From CAZDVQ01 sp964508975 (lineage in GTDB: Bacteria > Bacteroidota > Bacteroidia > Chitinophagales > Saprospiraceae), in contig CAZDVQ010000002.1 in NCBI GenBank assembly GCA_964508975.1, positions 124,001-188,000 of the forward strand: DNA of 64,000 nucleotides, given 5' to 3'. Positions 1 to 9,406 of this stretch are shown in pieces. The position numbers were made by a program, and so were the translations under genes. The notes beneath the pieces were generated by a model. It was given only the letters and a program-made list of their open reading frames with translations. It searched no databases and had not been told where the DNA came from. Each line of letters starts with the position of its first letter. Within the stretch, counting starts at the first letter, position 1.

Positions 1-1929
1 ATTACCCCAGTTGATACTTGCCCCAGATTTGATGGTGTGGAAAGAGGTATAGTCGATACCAGCTTCATCTTCAATGCCAGTAGTCAAAGAGTAAAAAGCG
101 TAGGCGTTGATGCTGAAGTTTTCGTTAAAAATCTGGCGATAATCAACTCGGAAAGTACCCCCGTAAGAACTCTCGGTACCAATGTTTTCATTGCGTTCAG
201 AGTTGATAATGGCCGCACCTGCAAAAAACACTGTATCTGGGTTAAACACCGCGTCTGGAATATCGGTAACGCCGTTGTAATAAGCACCAAGTGTATATGA
301 CAAAACGCTTGTGTTGTAAGAGAAGTTAACCTCTCCTGAACGGATTTTCTCAGGCTGTAGATCGGGGTTTGGCAAACGGAAGAAGAAAGACTCCAACTGG
401 TTACTGCTCTCATTAAAGAACATGGAACCGTAGTGGTCAAATGCTTTTTCGGGCGATGGTGCCAAGAAAGCCTCGCCGTAAGATAAACGCATGCGGAAGT
501 TTTCCAACGGTTTAACCACAAGGCCTAAACGAGGGTTCAACGTAATGCCGTAGCGCGAGTTATAGTCAAAACGACCACCAACTGTAAAGAACATAATGTC
601 CTGGACATTGGCTTGGTACTGTGCAAAACCACCCAAGGTAGTTTCGTTGAAGTAGTAAAAGTTTTGATATTCCGTAACGTCACGGCCTGTAGTATCTACA
701 GTGTTGGTACCAATGTAATAGATACCTTGTGCATCAGGCGAGCCACTTCGGTCAAATGCAAAAGGCATATCGCTGGTTTTAGGCAAGGCATTCAAGAACT
801 TGTAGGTAACACCGCCCGAAAGCTTACTTGCGTTGTTGATAGTCCATGAACCAATTAAGTTGGCTTGGAATGCATTATTGAAGGCGTATTTATAAGCCTT
901 GTTGTAGCCCGAGAACGAGTTGTTGAAATTACTCTGTGGGCCTACCTCGTACGAGGTAAATGTAAACAAAGGCTCAAGCGAGAACTTCTTGTTCAGGGAT
1001 TCGTAACGGTACTTACCATAAGCTACCAAGTTGTTTATCTCATAAAAATGATCATCGTCGTAAACGGTATATTCTGGCCTGATAGAGTTGTTTGTTGAGA
1101 ACCGAACGCTACTCATCAATGCACCTAATTCAACTTTACGGATATTAAACTTGGCCCCTACCGAATAAGCCGTTTTAGAGTTACCCCATTCTGAGGGTCT
1201 ACCATACGGGATTGTATCGTTAAAGAATGGGCTAGCCAGCAAGGTAGAATTAGGCACAAACTGCTCGTTATACCATCTGTAATCATCTTTATAGAATTTG
1301 CTCAGGTTAGGCTCTGCCGAGTTGTAGAAACTCCCGTAAATAGCTACCGATAAATCCTCTGTACCAAAGCCCGCACGCAGGGCATGGTTCTGGGTATTAT
1401 ACATACCATAGCTAGTGGTTAGTTCAATCCCTTTGCGGGCATCGCCAGCGTAAGTGATGATGTTGATTACACCCGCAAAGGCGTCGGCACCATAAACCGC
1501 AGAGGCAGGGCCCATTACTATCTCTATGCGCTCCACATAACGAATATTGATGTTTTCATCGATGTTGTGTAGAGTGGCACCCGGCGAAGTATAACGGGCA
1601 CCATCAACCAATATGAGCAAGTGCTCCTGACCAGTCAAGCCACGGGTTGTAACCACGTTATGGTATTCACTGTGGGATTTTAAGTGTAACTCAAACTCGG
1701 GCACATCTTCAAGTACTTCCAAAATTGACATATAGCCGCGTTGTTCAATGTCGCGGGCCGTGATTACATAAACCGTTGCCGGTGCTTCCGATTGTTTTTC
1801 CTTTACCGACGACGCCGTGGTAACCTCAAAGTTTAGTAGTTCTTCTAAGCTCAAATCTTTCAGTTGGCCGTCCTGAGCCAGCAATGCATTGAACATTAGG
1901 CATAAGCAGAGTGTAATTGTTCCTCTCAT
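1..1929 (-). CDS. TonB-dependent outer-membrane receptor, 3' end beyond window
   Basis: About 643 codons read from ATG at 1929 without a stop to the window edge, so the C-terminus is missing. It starts with a short signal peptide ending near ALLAQ. A plug domain follows, with the pattern PATVYVITARDIEQRGY, then TTRGLTGQE, LILVDG and VYGADAFAGVINIIT at roughly residues 45-160. The rest alternates like strands of a 22-stranded barrel. Such proteins import siderophores, cobalamin or oligomers using TonB energy; the substrate cannot be read here. No carboxypeptidase-like SusC N-terminal extension is seen and no SusD partner lies upstream. Several ORFs on the opposite strand over this region are shadows. 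Confidence 0.9.
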   Translation of the reverse strand, partial: MRGTITLCLCLMFNALLAQDGQLKDLSLEELLNFEVTTASSVKEKQSEAPATVYVITARDIEQRGYMSILEVLEDVPEFELHLKSHSEYHNVVTTRGLTGQEHLLILVDGARYTSPGATLHNIDENINIRYVERIEIVMGPASAVYGADAFAGVINIITYAGDARKGIELTTSYGMYNTQNHALRAGFGTEDLSVAIYGSFYNSAEPNLSKFYKDDYRWYNEQFVPNSTLLASPFFNDTIPYGRPSEWGNSKTAYSVGAKFNIRKVELGALMSSVRFSTNNSIRPEYTVYDDDHFYEINNLVAYGKYRYESLNKKFSLEPLFTFTSYEVGPQSNFNNSFSGYNKAYKYAFNNAFQANLIGSWTINNASKLSGGVTYKFLNALPKTSDMPFAFDRSGSPDAQGIYYIGTNTVDTTGRDVTEYQNFYYFNETTLGGFAQYQANVQDIMFFTVGGRFDYNSRYGITLNPRLGLVVKPLENFRMRLSYGEAFLAPSPEKAFDHYGSMFFNESSNQLESFFFRLPNPDLQPEKIRSGEVNFSYNTSVLSYTLGAYYNGVTDIPDAVFNPDTVFFAGAAIINSERNENIGTESSYGGTFRVDYRQIFNENFSINAYAFYSLTTGIEDEAGIDYTSFHTIKSGASINWGN

Positions 1930-2126
1930 AGGGGTAGATATAGGTTAATTGGTCTTGTATCGCTTGGGTACATAAAGGCTTACTTACGGCTAAGTGCCTA
2001 TTAAGTTGGTGAATATAGCGGGATAAAAAATTATAAAATTTAAAGTTATCCATATTTTGTGACATTAAAAATTGATGCGTATATATCCGTATGCACACTA
2101 GCTTATTTAGTCTCAGCACTTTAACT

Positions 2127-2134
2127 TATTTTTG
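2127..2134 (+). promoter_or_regulatory. -7 box TATTTTTG for the ABM-domain gene
   Basis: It matches the Bacteroidota sigma-A -7 consensus TAnnTTTG and lies 16 bp before ATG 2151. That supports 2151 rather than an in-frame ATG at 2091 as the start. A -33 TTG was not clear. Confidence 0.5.
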
Positions 2135-2150
2135 CACAAACCAATCCAAA

Positions 2151-2447
2151 ATGATAACCAGAATTGTAAAAATGGAGTTTGAGCCTTCCAAAATCGATAC
2201 CTTCCTTCAAATTTTCGAACGCTCTAAAGAACTCATCCGCAATAGCCCAGGTTGCTTGCACCTTACTTTGTTTTGTGACAAAAAAAACCCTGCTACTTAC
2301 TTTACTTACAGTCAATGGATTAACGAGGAAGCCCTTGAACAATACAGGCACTCCGACCTTTTCATTGCAACATGGGCATCAACCAAGGTGTTGTTTGCTG
2401 GCAAAGCACAAGCCTGGACTATCGAGCCAGCATCAACCACTACTTAA
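2151..2447 (+). CDS. ABM-domain (quinol monooxygenase YgiN-like) protein
   Basis: A 98-residue protein beginning MITRIVKMEFEPSKI. The pattern resembles the antibiotic biosynthesis monooxygenase (ABM) ferredoxin-like fold: an opening strand, a helix with FLQIFERSKELIRNSPGC, then HLTLF, YFTYSQWINEEALEQYRHSDLF and a final strand. Small ABM proteins act as dimeric cofactor-free oxygenases or heme-handling proteins; the substrate here is unknown. An in-frame ATG at 2091 would start upstream of the -7 box, so 2151 is preferred. The 3' end overlaps the convergent M14 peptidase by 8 bp. Confidence 0.8.
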   Translation: MITRIVKMEFEPSKIDTFLQIFERSKELIRNSPGCLHLTLFCDKKNPATYFTYSQWINEEALEQYRHSDLFIATWASTKVLFAGKAQAWTIEPASTTT

Positions 2448-4158
2448 GCCTACCAACAGGGTACAAGTTGTGTGTATACTCGTACCAAGGCGATCTCTTG
2501 TACACGAACTCTAACTGCGCCCGCCCATCCTTGGCCAGTTGTTCATCTTTGGCCACGGCAGCGTCTAATTCAGCCCTTAGCGCAGGGTTTTCTGCCAGGT
2601 AGCTTGCCGCTAGATCTTCAAAAACATAGTCTGAAAAATGTTCCTTCTGCTGAAGGATGGCATCGAAGAAATTCCAGGCAAAAAACGAGTCGGGGCCTTG
2701 CGGTTCCAACATCTCCACAATATACCGATTAGCACTTTGATTCAACTTCACCAGCCAATCGCCCTTCCGGCATAACTGTTTGCGTTTCACGGTTTCCAGT
2801 TGCACTTTGCTGTGTAAATAATGCCCCTCGTAAGGCGTCTTGCCCGATTCGTAGCTCTTGATATAGTAGTATTCAAGTTCCAAAGTTGTGTCTCGGCTAA
2901 GGCGTTCCATTTTAACCCCGTTGGCGGCCAGGCGCTCAATAACGGCAGGCCATGCTTGAGGAATAATATAGGCACTTGGGGCTTCAACTTGCAATACTGG
3001 TTTATAGTGCTTGTAGTAGTTTACCATTTTGGTGAAGGGCTTGGTCCGGTCGTAGTACAATCGGGGTAAGCCCGAAACTTCGCTAGGTTTGTAACCATGC
3101 TCAAAACCCTTGAACTCGAGTTGCTCTACCTTGTCATCATCAACGGCCCATTGTAGGGTAAATGTTTTTTGCTGCGCCACGGCTTTATCGGCAGTGGCTT
3201 TAGCCTGTACCAAGTCGGCTAGATTAACCGAAAGGTGTTCAATTACCTTTTCCATGAACACGTAGTTGCTTTGCAAACGGTCGGGAAAGGCTTTCAGCAT
3301 ATGCGTCTCGGGCATAAAGCCAATGGTGTTGAATAATGAAACATAGCCTGTTGAAAACCTGGGGCTATCCATAAACGCGTAGATACCCGACTCGGGTGTG
3401 GCACCCGCCGTGTATACATAAGGTATCATAGGCCAGTTGGCGGCTTCCATCCCTTTATACAGGTCAGGCAATAACTTGTCTGCTAAATATTGCCCCAAGC
3501 TAGGCTGTAGTTTATCCTGCTGGGTAGCAATCAGGGTCATGGTGTAGCTGTAATCGGCCCCGTTCGAGGTGTGGTTATCCACCATCAACAAGGGTTTCCA
3601 GTAGTGGAACATCTTGGTAAAAGCCTTGGCATTTTCCGAGTCGTTCTTGGTAAAGTCGCGGTTCAAGTCTAGGTTTTTGGCATTAGCCCTAAAACCGTAG
3701 GCCTCTGGGCCATTTTGGTTAGCCCGGCTATACGAACCACGGTTTAGCATACCATCTATATTATAGGTGGGTACCAGTACGATGGTAAATTTATTCAACA
3801 CGGCTCGTTTCGTCTCGTCCATCAAGATATCGCGGGCTAGCATCATGCTGGCATCAATACCTTCTGGCTCGCCGGGGTGAATGCCATTGTTGATGAGCAA
3901 CACGGGTTGAGTACCCGGCTGTGTACCGGGCTTGGCCATGATTAAAGCCACCAGTTCTTTGCCGCAATCGGTTTTGCCGTAGCTTTCCAGCCAACAATGC
4001 TCCGGGTATCGTTTAGAGAGTTGGATATAAAAATCCATCATCTCCTCGTAGGTAGTGGTTTGGGCGGGGTTACGCTCGTAGGGGGTGCTTAGCGGTTGTG
4101 CTTCCATGCGGTAAAGTCCAACTAAAAATAAAAACAAAAAAAAATGTGAGATTTTCAT
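2440..4158 (-). CDS. Secreted M14-family zinc carboxypeptidase
   Basis: A 572-residue exported metallopeptidase. A signal peptide (residues 1-20, hydrophobic FFLFLFLVGL) precedes the M14 catalytic domain. The zinc ligands are visible as GIHPGEPEG (H94, E97) and DNHTSNG (H196). The substrate-binding NLDLNRDF lies at 162-169, and a likely catalytic glutamate is E284 in PETHMLKAF. The family removes C-terminal residues from peptides or cell-wall peptides. The C-terminal 250 residues are unassigned and no T9SS sorting domain is evident. The gene is monocistronic and convergent with the ABM gene. Confidence 0.92.
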   Translation of the reverse strand: MKISHFFLFLFLVGLYRMEAQPLSTPYERNPAQTTTYEEMMDFYIQLSKRYPEHCWLESYGKTDCGKELVALIMAKPGTQPGTQPVLLINNGIHPGEPEGIDASMMLARDILMDETKRAVLNKFTIVLVPTYNIDGMLNRGSYSRANQNGPEAYGFRANAKNLDLNRDFTKNDSENAKAFTKMFHYWKPLLMVDNHTSNGADYSYTMTLIATQQDKLQPSLGQYLADKLLPDLYKGMEAANWPMIPYVYTAGATPESGIYAFMDSPRFSTGYVSLFNTIGFMPETHMLKAFPDRLQSNYVFMEKVIEHLSVNLADLVQAKATADKAVAQQKTFTLQWAVDDDKVEQLEFKGFEHGYKPSEVSGLPRLYYDRTKPFTKMVNYYKHYKPVLQVEAPSAYIIPQAWPAVIERLAANGVKMERLSRDTTLELEYYYIKSYESGKTPYEGHYLHSKVQLETVKRKQLCRKGDWLVKLNQSANRYIVEMLEPQGPDSFFAWNFFDAILQQKEHFSDYVFEDLAASYLAENPALRAELDAAVAKDEQLAKDGRAQLEFVYKRSPWYEYTHNLYPVGRLK

Positions 4159-4178
4159 AAACTTACTTGCTTGATGTC

Positions 4179-4186
4179 CAAAAATA
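4179..4186 (-). promoter_or_regulatory. -7 box TATTTTTG for the M14 peptidase
   Basis: Read on the minus strand this is TATTTTTG, 20 bp before the ATG at 4158, matching TAnnTTTG. Confidence 0.5.
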
Positions 4187-4236
4187 GATAATTTTACGGC
4201 ATGTATTCATTTTATTAACTATCTAAAGTTTAAGCT

Positions 4237-4722
4237 ATGAAATTTTTATCCTTATTTTTAGCCATGTTCATTGCTGTTGCAAGCTTTGCAGCAGTATCAC
4301 CTGTTGAGCAATCAACCAGCCCTGTTAAGCAAGAGTTGGCCAAACAGAACATCGACCCAAGTCCGTTTGACAACATGACTGCTGAGCAATTTGTAGCCCT
4401 TACGCCAAAACAATTCAAAGAATTGACTGGCCACAAGTTGAGCATCAAAGAAACCATCGGTTTGAAAATTGCTCAAAAACAAATGAAGAAAGAAATGGAA
4501 AAAGGCAATGCTGACGGTGGCAAAAGCCAGTTGGTAGCTTTCTTGCTTTGCTTCTTCTTGGGTTACCTTGGTGTTCACCGCTTCTACTTGGGCTATATCG
4601 GTATCGGTATCGTTCAATTGTTGACTGCTGGTGGCTGTGGTATCTGGGCCTTGATTGACCTTATCCGCATTGCAACTGGTGGCTTGAAAGCGAAAGACGG
4701 TTCTGACCTCGAACCATGGTAG
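4237..4722 (+). CDS. TM2 domain-containing membrane protein
   Basis: 161 residues. A signal peptide (MKFLSLFLAMFIAVASFAAV) is followed by a polar, lysine-rich stretch with FVALTPKQFKELTGHKLS at about 47-65. A TM2 domain then spans about 90-150: KSQLVAFLLCFFLGYLG, HRFYLGY, the GGCGIWALIDL turn and a second membrane segment. TM2 proteins are small two-helix membrane proteins of unclear function. The next gene starts 7 bp after the stop, so the two are probably co-transcribed. Confidence 0.9.
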   Translation: MKFLSLFLAMFIAVASFAAVSPVEQSTSPVKQELAKQNIDPSPFDNMTAEQFVALTPKQFKELTGHKLSIKETIGLKIAQKQMKKEMEKGNADGGKSQLVAFLLCFFLGYLGVHRFYLGYIGIGIVQLLTAGGCGIWALIDLIRIATGGLKAKDGSDLEPW

Positions 4723-4729
4723 TCGATAG

Positions 4730-5023
4730 ATGAAAAAACTATTCGCTATAACTTATCTTATAATCTTACTGGCAATACCCATCGTAGTGTGGGTATTGCC
4801 AGTTGATTTTTTTGACGAAGGCCAAACCGTTTGTTTGTCGGTTTCGTTATTCAACACCGAGTGCCTAGGCTGCGGCATGACCAAAGCCCTCATGCACCTC
4901 ATGCACTTGGATGTTTCAGGCGCTATTTTCTACAATATGCTTAGCCTGGTGGTGCTGCCCCTGCTGCTAATAGTATGGCTCGGCGCCATTAAAAACGTTG
5001 TAAAAACACTTAAGCTTTTATAA
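4730..5023 (+). CDS. DUF2752 family membrane protein
   Basis: 97 residues with an N-terminal membrane helix, the motif TECLGCGMTKALMHLMHLD at about 43-61, then FYNMLSLVVLPLLLIVWLG as a second helix. The CxxCG(M/L)T(R/K)A pattern is the DUF2752 signature. Function is unknown; the cysteine pair could bind metal. It follows the TM2 gene by 7 bp, a pairing that suggests a shared membrane role. The stop codon coincides with the -7 box of the next gene. Confidence 0.85.
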   Translation: MKKLFAITYLIILLAIPIVVWVLPVDFFDEGQTVCLSVSLFNTECLGCGMTKALMHLMHLDVSGAIFYNMLSLVVLPLLLIVWLGAIKNVVKTLKLL

Positions 5024-5028
5024 TTTTG
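5021..5028 (+). promoter_or_regulatory. -7 box TAATTTTG for the lipoprotein gene
   Basis: A TAnnTTTG match overlapping the TAA stop of the DUF2752 gene. ATG 5074 is 45 bp downstream, so the lipoprotein has its own promoter and an upstream in-frame start at 5026 is unlikely. Confidence 0.5.
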
Positions 5029-5073
5029 CAGCCTCGTTTCGTATTTATTAACCACCAAACATATTATTACTTC

Positions 5074-5523
5074 ATGAAAACTTTCAATTTTAAAGCGCTC
5101 TTTATTTTTGCTGCTCTCTTGACCACTTTGGCTAGCTGTACCAACGTACACAAAAGCATGCGCGAGCCTAACGTTTTGGTTGAATTAGACAAAGCCGACT
5201 TCACCTTGTCTGACCAAGTTTCAGCTGAAGCTAGCTCTACCAAAATCCTCAACATCGACTGGGCACGTCTTTTCAAGCAAAAAGAAGCTAACGTTAACAG
5301 CTCTTTCTCTATCAACTTGTCTAGCATCCCAGTAATCGGTACTATCGCCATTGACAAAACGTCAAACTACGCTTTGTACGAGTTGATGCAAGCTAACCCA
5401 GGTTACGACGTGGTGTTCTACCCACAATATGAAACTACTGTACAACGTCCTATCTTGTTCGGTTTCATCTACAAGAAAACAACCGTTAAAGCTACTGCTC
5501 GCTTGGGCAAATTGAACAAATAA
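5074..5523 (+). CDS. Hypothetical lipoprotein
   Basis: 149 residues starting MKTFNFKALF. A lipoprotein signal ends in LTTLASC with the lipidated cysteine at residue 22. The mature part has no motif I recognise; it contains repeated short beta-prone stretches and a lysine-rich end (KKTTVKATARLGKLNK). Codon use is strongly biased to preferred codons (GCT, CGT, AAC), like a highly expressed gene. It is followed by a hairpin terminator and two GC-rich repeat elements. Confidence 0.8.
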   Translation: MKTFNFKALFIFAALLTTLASCTNVHKSMREPNVLVELDKADFTLSDQVSAEASSTKILNIDWARLFKQKEANVNSSFSINLSSIPVIGTIAIDKTSNYALYELMQANPGYDVVFYPQYETTVQRPILFGFIYKKTTVKATARLGKLNK

Positions 5524-5548
5524 GCCAAGCTTACTTGGTTTTCAAGGC

Positions 5549-5583
5549 CAAGCTTTCCACCCGGGGAGCTTGGCTTTTTTATT
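5549..5583 (+). terminator. Hairpin terminator after lipoprotein gene
   Basis: GCCAAGCT pairs with AGCTTGGC across a 12-nt loop and runs into a T tract. It lies about 26 bp after the stop, just before the first GC-rich element. Confidence 0.75.
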
Positions 5584-5705
5584 TTTTGGGCGCCCCGGCG
5601 CTGCGCGCCGTCGGCGTGCTCCGGGGTTCGCTACGCTCCGTGCTTCGCACCAGCGCCTACGGCGCTGCCCTACGCATGCCTGGCGCAACGGCGGCTGCGC
5701 CACCG
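5582..5705 (+). repeat. GC-rich hairpin element R1
   Basis: First of 18 related elements. The T-rich GGGCG edge is at the left, right after the lipoprotein terminator. Stems: CGGCGC-TGC-GCGCCG, GTGC-TTC-GCAC, AGCGCC-TAC-GGCGCT. It ends with CATGCCTGGCGCA plus a tail hairpin. Nearly identical to R19 about 57 kb away. Confidence 0.85.
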
Positions 5706-5840
5706 TTTTTAAAAGTGAACGATAAATAGTTAATTATTAATGATTTAGTAGGCCAGCTACGCCTGTTTCGTTTACGCTGCCAATACGGGAATTAGGAGAT
5801 GCAAAATATTCCGACGGTACGGTGAAGGGACAGAGCAAGC

Positions 5841-5979
5841 CCCTGCCCGCAAGGCAGTTCTACTGCCGAGCATCGCGCCAGCGATGTGGAGCGGTGGCGC
5901 AACGCGCCAGACCCGCAAGGGGCCGAGCGACAGCGAGCCGCGGAACGTAGCGACGGCCGTAGGCCGGGGCGCCCAAAAG
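5841..5979 (-). repeat. GC-rich hairpin element R2
   Basis: Inverted relative to R1; the GGGCG edge faces the TPR gene at 6227. Read on the minus strand the stems are CGGCC-TAC-GGCCG, TGGCGC-GTT-GCGCCA and a terminal CATCGC...GCGATG hairpin. Closest relatives are R10 and R18. The 5706-5840 and 5980-6226 flanks hold nothing else I could assign. Confidence 0.85.
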
Positions 5980-6226
5980 ATTAAAATATAAAATGATTTA
6001 AGATAAGGCGACCTTACATGCATATTAGCCCAAAACCCAAATTCAACTACAGGCTTAAAGACTGAACCATACCCGTTTTTCGTTAACCTATCGCCTCCTA
6101 CTTTCCAGGTTAGGCCAAAAAGCCCTGAAAAACGCCACATCCATCGAAAATATAACGCATTTTTTGCCCCCATCAATTATACCCTTGCGCTAATGTTGTA
6201 ATTTAGCCGCTTGAAACTCTAGACAT

Positions 6227-9200
6227 ATGCAATTGAATCAGAAATTAATACTTGTCCTCGCCCTGCTGAGCAGCTCCATCGGTACCCTTTGGGCTCAACC
6301 CAGCGCCGTTTACCGCGACGCGGAAGAAGCCTACAAACGAGGCATGGATTTTTACGAACAAGGCTTGTACGGCAAGTCTATCGAAGACTTTAGCATCGCC
6401 ATCAAGGATGCCGAAATAGCTGAACAGCACGACATAGTTCCTTTTGTTCAAGAAGCCAAGCTGTACCGCGGCATGGCTGGCATGCGACTGGCACAACCCG
6501 ATGCCGAGAACCAAATTCTAAGCCTCATAGCTGAAACCGACCCCGACCCGATTGCCACCAAGGCTCGTTTTGAGCTGGCCGGTTTTTATTTCAACCAACG
6601 CGAATACGCTAAATCGCTGGTTTATTACAACCAAATCAGCACCGTCGATCTCGACAACACGGCCATTACGCAGCTACGCTTCAAGCAAGGCTACGCCTAT
6701 TTCGTAACCCGCGATTTCCAAAAGGCCCGCAAATCGTTTGGCGAAATCATCAACATCAAGGATAAATATTACTATCCTAGCAATTATTACTATGGTACAT
6801 CGGCGTTCTTCCTGAATGATTATAACGAAGCCCTGGTTGGCTTTGAACGCGTGACTACCTCGCAGCAATATAGCCGTGTAGTACCTTACTACATCACGCA
6901 GATTTACTTTGCCCGCAAGCAATACAAAGAAGTGATTGCTTACGGCGAACCCTTGCTGAACGACGGCGCCATGCGCAACCGCACCGAGATCGGTCAGTTG
7001 GTTGGGCAATCGTACTTTGAGCTTGGCGATTACAAAAACGCCTTGCCGTACATGGAAAACTACGTGAAAAATACGGATAAAGTATCAAAAGAAATTCTGT
7101 ACCAATTGGGCCTTACCCAGATGGAAAACGAGAATTACGCCGCGGCCATCGAGAATTTTAACCAGTTGAGCAGCCTTAAAGAAGCCATTGGTCAACACGC
7201 CCTGTACAACCTGGGCGCTTGTTACCTTAAAACCAACAATAAACTCGGCGCCAGAGCATCGTTCCAAGAAGCTGCCAGCATGAGTTTTGACCCTAAGGTA
7301 AAAGCCGATGCACACTTCTTGTACAGTAAGCTATCGGCAGAGTTGAAATACGACAGCGAGGCCATCAAAGGCTTGCAAGAAATACCTTCAACATCGCCTT
7401 ACTACAACGAGGCGCAAGAGCTCCTAGGCGAAGTGTTCATCAATACCCGCGACTACGACAAGGCACTTGGCATTCTGCGTGCCATGAACCCGCTGCCCAC
7501 CAAAATGAAAGAAACCTACCAGAAGGTAGCTTACTTTAACGGTGTTCAAAAGTATGTAGACGGCGATAAAAAACAAGCCAACGACTTGTTCGAAGAATCC
7601 TTGAAATACCCCGTGGACGCCTCTTTTGCAGCCTTGGCAAACTTCCGCAAAGCGGAGTATGCCTACTATACCAACGACCATAGCGGCGCCATTACCTACT
7701 ACAACAAGTACTTGAGTCTGGCCCCGAGCAGCAGCAAGAATATTCCTGAAAATGCATCGACAGGCGTGGCCTATTACGGCCTAGGCTATAGTTACCTACA
7801 GAAAAAAGACTACAATAATGCCGCCCGCAACTTTGTAAAAACAGTAGAAGAAATAGAAGCTAAACTAAAGTCGTTCAAAGACCTTTACGTGGTTAACCAA
7901 GTTTACCCGGATGCTACCCTTCGTGCCGCAGACTGCTACCTGATGATCAACAAGTACTCGGATGCATCAAAGTATTACGATAAAGCCGTTAACGCTAAAC
8001 ACCCTAACGCCGACTACGCCACTTACCAACAAGCGCTGATCTTGGGCCTACAACGTAAACCCGACCAGCAAATCACCAAGTTGGAGAGCCTAACCAAGTC
8101 ATTCCCTAAGTCAATTTATGCCGACGATGCCTTATTCCGCCTCGGTGAAATTTACACGGCCATGGGTAAAGGCAAAGAGGGTCTTGCCATCAGCTCGCTT
8201 GAAAAGTTAATCACCGGCTATAAAGAAAGCGACTTGTACAACAAGGCGCTTATCCAACTTGGCTTGGTTTATTTCAACGTAGAACCGCAACAACTCGATA
8301 AATCATTGGAATACTACAAAAAAGTATTCGACAATAACCCCAACGCTGAAGATGCACAAAGTGCCCTGCGTGCCATCGAGGAAATCTACGTGGAAAAAGG
8401 TGACCCAGACGGCTACTTCGAGTTTGTATCCAAAGTACCCAACATCGAGCTATCGGATGTTGACCGCGATATGTTGACCTTCAACGCAGCGGAAAAACCG
8501 TTCGGCAACGAGGATTACCCCAAGGCCATCTCTAGCTTGACCGATTATATCAACAAGTTCCCCAAGGGCATCAACATCTTGAAAGCGCGTTACCTCCGTG
8601 GTTTTGCATACCAACAACAGAAAAAATATGCCGAGGCCGTGACCGATTACGACTTTGTATTGTCAAAAGGCAAAAGCGAGTATGCCCCCCTAGCCGCAGT
8701 AGATGCTGCTAACCTCAGCGAAATGGAGCTCAAAGACCCTGCAAAAGCGTACGGTTATTTCGTACAGCTAGATATGTTTGCGAGCGATAACCCAGAACTA
8801 CAGCTAGATGCCCGCCGCGGCGCACTCCGCACCGCTTATGCTACCAACAAGAAAGAAGTTATCTACACCTTGGCCGATAAGCTGATTAAAACCCCAGGTG
8901 CTACCAACGACGACAAGGCCAGCGCTTACTTCTACATCGCAAAAGTAGCCTTTGACCAACGTAAACTAGATGAAGCCTTACTGTCGTTCAACGAGGTATT
9001 AAAGTTGGATAAGGTGAGTATCATGTCTGCCGAGGCACGCTACTCGGTAGCCAGCATTTACTACCAAAAACGCGACTTGGCGAACGCCGAGAGCAAGGCG
9101 ATGTCGGCCGGACAAGAAATCCCTCAGCACAAATACTGGTTGGCCAAGAACTTCATCTTGCTGGCCGATATCTATACCGAGCAAAACAAAACCCTACAGG

Positions 9201-9364
9201 CTAAATCAACGCTTAAGGCGGTTGTATCCAGCTTTTCAAGCTTTACCGACCTCGTTGACGAAGCCAAACGCAAGTTGGCCTTGCTTGAATCGGCCGAGAA
9301 AAGCAACAGCCGCATCGCTCCCGATAACCCCGACGGTTTATTGGAAATGGACGACAACAACTAG
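6227..9364 (+). CDS. Large tetratricopeptide-repeat protein, periplasmic
   Basis: 1045 residues with a signal peptide (cleavage near LWAQ, about residue 24). TPR units run almost the whole length, for example AYKRGMDFYEQGLYGKSIEDF, YNEAQELLGEVFINTRDYDKAL and LRGFAYQQQKKYAEAVTDYDF. Such long TPR proteins are superhelical scaffolds at the envelope. The protein ends in acidic LLEMDDNN with no sorting domain. The barrel gene starts 42 bp downstream, so the pair is probably one operon and may form an outer-membrane complex; that link is inference. An imperfect -7 box (TAATTTAG) lies about 25 bp before the ATG. Confidence 0.9.
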   Translation: MQLNQKLILVLALLSSSIGTLWAQPSAVYRDAEEAYKRGMDFYEQGLYGKSIEDFSIAIKDAEIAEQHDIVPFVQEAKLYRGMAGMRLAQPDAENQILSLIAETDPDPIATKARFELAGFYFNQREYAKSLVYYNQISTVDLDNTAITQLRFKQGYAYFVTRDFQKARKSFGEIINIKDKYYYPSNYYYGTSAFFLNDYNEALVGFERVTTSQQYSRVVPYYITQIYFARKQYKEVIAYGEPLLNDGAMRNRTEIGQLVGQSYFELGDYKNALPYMENYVKNTDKVSKEILYQLGLTQMENENYAAAIENFNQLSSLKEAIGQHALYNLGACYLKTNNKLGARASFQEAASMSFDPKVKADAHFLYSKLSAELKYDSEAIKGLQEIPSTSPYYNEAQELLGEVFINTRDYDKALGILRAMNPLPTKMKETYQKVAYFNGVQKYVDGDKKQANDLFEESLKYPVDASFAALANFRKAEYAYYTNDHSGAITYYNKYLSLAPSSSKNIPENASTGVAYYGLGYSYLQKKDYNNAARNFVKTVEEIEAKLKSFKDLYVVNQVYPDATLRAADCYLMINKYSDASKYYDKAVNAKHPNADYATYQQALILGLQRKPDQQITKLESLTKSFPKSIYADDALFRLGEIYTAMGKGKEGLAISSLEKLITGYKESDLYNKALIQLGLVYFNVEPQQLDKSLEYYKKVFDNNPNAEDAQSALRAIEEIYVEKGDPDGYFEFVSKVPNIELSDVDRDMLTFNAAEKPFGNEDYPKAISSLTDYINKFPKGINILKARYLRGFAYQQQKKYAEAVTDYDFVLSKGKSEYAPLAAVDAANLSEMELKDPAKAYGYFVQLDMFASDNPELQLDARRGALRTAYATNKKEVIYTLADKLIKTPGATNDDKASAYFYIAKVAFDQRKLDEALLSFNEVLKLDKVSIMSAEARYSVASIYYQKRDLANAESKAMSAGQEIPQHKYWLAKNFILLADIYTEQNKTLQAKSTLKAVVSSFSSFTDLVDEAKRKLALLESAEKSNSRIAPDNPDGLLEMDDNN

Positions 9365-9406
9365 CGCTAAACCCAACACTGTACACAACATCATATTCGA
9401 TTCGAT

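Noticed and set aside
84..521. 145-codon minus-strand ORF near the left edge
   Set aside because: It is a different frame from the TonB-dependent receptor reading frame, which runs uninterrupted from 1929 to the edge.
5535..5729. 64-codon ORF after the lipoprotein gene
   Set aside because: It lies inside terminator and repeat R1; its alanine/arginine-rich composition follows from the GC-rich hairpins, and nothing family-like is present.
5772..6176. 134-codon ORF on the minus strand
   Set aside because: It spans repeat R2 and flanks; the encoded sequence contains the translated repeat and no protein-like domain.
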